Positions 7,426-8,100 of a stretch of DNA of 8,100 bases are shown here, piece by piece. A model generated the notes under the pieces. That model was not told where the DNA came from and searched no databases. It worked only from the letters and a program-made list of their open reading frames with translations. Source of the stretch: an uncultured Clostridia bacterium (lineage in GTDB: Bacteria; Bacillota; Clostridia; Christensenellales; Borkfalkiaceae); assembly GCA_947174955.1 (NCBI GenBank), contig CAMWKX010000048.1, positions 1 to 8,100 of the forward strand, written 5' to 3'. How positions within the stretch are numbered: position 1 is the first letter of the stretch; each line of letters begins with the position of its first letter. The translations under genes were made by a program, and so were the position numbers.

Positions 7426-8100
7426 TTACTCTCCCGTCAAACGCTTGAATACTTCCTGATATGCGTCCTCTACACCACCGAGGTCGCGGCGGAATCTGTC
7501 TTTATCTAAGCTGACGTGCTTGGTCGTATCCCAGCTGCCCGCTTCCCAGAAACGGCAGGTATCGGGCGAAATTTCGTCCGCGAGCACGATCTGTCCCTTA
7601 AATCTGCCGAATTCCAATTTGAAGTCGACCAAATCGATATTGAGGTGCTTGAAGAATTCCTTCATAGCCTCGTTTACCGCGAAAGCCATCTTTGTAATGG
7701 TATCGATTTCTTCCTTGGTTGCAAGTCCCAACGCAAGCGCGTGATAGGTGTTGATTAAGGGATCGCCCAAATCGTCGTTTTTATACGAGAATTCTATGGT
7801 GGGATTTAAAAGAGCCGTACCCTCGGCAACGCCGTACTTCTTGGAAAAACTGCCCGCGGCAACGTTTCTTATGATAACTTCCAAAGGTACTATCTGCACC
7901 TTTTTGACCACGGTGTTTCTATCGTCGATCTGCTCGACGAAGTGCGTGGGAATACCTTTCTTTTCGAGCATCTGCATCATCATATTGCTCATCTTGTTGT
8001 TAATTACGCCCTTGCCCGCAATCGTGCCCTTCTTCAAGCCGTTGAACGCGGTTGCGTCGTCCTTGTACGATACGATTACGTAGTCGGGATTTTCGGTCGC
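7426..8100 (-). CDS. purC: Phosphoribosylaminoimidazole-succinocarboxamide synthase (SAICAR synthetase), 5' partial
   Basis: Condenses CAIR with aspartate using ATP to give SAICAR. The reading frame is open to the window edge, and 224 residues are visible. The first visible residues are ATENPDYVIVSYKDDATAFN, which match the family just after its usual N-terminal YEGKAK segment, so roughly 15 residues are missing. The TTG at 8037 (before KKGTIAGKG) is an internal leucine, not the start. Signatures seen in order are KKGTIAGKGVINN, VPLEVIIRNVAAGSF, the PurC motif LVDFKLEFG and DEISPDTCRFW. The C-terminus (LTGE, then TAA) ends 4 nt before the PurF-like gene. It is the most promoter-proximal gene visible; by clostridial analogy purE may lie just upstream. 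Confidence 0.96.
   Translation of the reverse strand, partial: ATENPDYVIVSYKDDATAFNGLKKGTIAGKGVINNKMSNMMMQMLEKKGIPTHFVEQIDDRNTVVKKVQIVPLEVIIRNVAAGSFSKKYGVAEGTALLNPTIEFSYKNDDLGDPLINTYHALALGLATKEEIDTITKMAFAVNEAMKEFFKHLNIDLVDFKLEFGRFKGQIVLADEISPDTCRFWEAGSWDTTKHVSLDKDRFRRDLGGVEDAYQEVFKRLTGE
7429..7435 (-). promoter_or_regulatory. Ribosome binding site of the PurF-like gene, inside purC
   Basis: GGGAGAG on the minus strand, forming part of the last three sense codons of purC and ending 7 nt before the ATG of the PurF-like gene. It supports that start and suggests linked translation of the two genes. Confidence 0.65.

Noticed and set aside
7422..7439. Frameshift or missed propeptide hiding a catalytic cysteine in the PurF-like gene
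   Set aside because: An in-frame TGA lies at 7437-7439, only five codons before the ATG, and the codons between encode no cysteine or start. The ribosome site is also well placed for the chosen ATG.
8035..8037. TTG as the start of purC
   Set aside because: The frame stays open upstream to the window edge with PurC-like residues (NPDYVIVSYKDDATAFN), so this codon is an internal leucine.
1..8100. Promoter, purine or PurR control element, riboswitch or intrinsic terminator
   Set aside because: No gap exceeds 22 nt and no GC-rich hairpin followed by a T run was seen between genes. The leader upstream of the operon and the region after purD are outside the window.

Overview
The window is one dense, single-strand operon of de novo purine biosynthesis genes, all transcribed on the minus strand (right to left). 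In transcription order it holds purC (5' end cut by the window edge), a PurF-like paralogue, purF, purM, purN, purH and purD. Gaps run from a 4-nt overlap to 22 nt, so this looks like a single transcript. No tRNA, rRNA, mobile element, repeat array or CRISPR was found, and no gap exceeds 22 nt.

Gene order (purC-F-M-N-H-D), the [4Fe-4S]-type PurF with a cleavable propeptide, and the moderately GC-rich coding sequence with TAA, TGA and TAG stops fit a member of the Bacillota, most likely an anaerobic clostridial lineage. This is an inference from family knowledge; no taxonomic marker is present. purE, purB and the FGAM synthetase genes (purL/purQ/purS) are not visible. In Bacillus purSQL lie between purC and purF, but here they do not.

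Together the genes cover most of the pathway from PRPP to IMP. PurF makes phosphoribosylamine, PurD adds glycine, PurN formylates, PurM closes the imidazole ring, PurC adds aspartate, and PurH does the last formylation and cyclisation. The steps catalysed by PurL/PurQ/PurS, PurE/PurK and PurB must be encoded elsewhere.

The one unusual element is the gene between purC and purF. It encodes a full-length PurF-like protein that keeps the PRPP-binding motif and candidate Fe-S cysteines. It lacks the N-terminal catalytic cysteine and the other glutamine-site residues, and it carries an extra stretch of about 28 residues near the C-terminus. It sits 3 nt upstream of a canonical purF. This points to an ammonia-dependent, regulatory or partner subunit rather than a second standard enzyme. 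Related proteins annotated as amidophosphoribosyltransferase probably exist in Clostridia and Bacteroidota (from memory, not checked), so the family may be known by name, but its biochemical role is worth testing.
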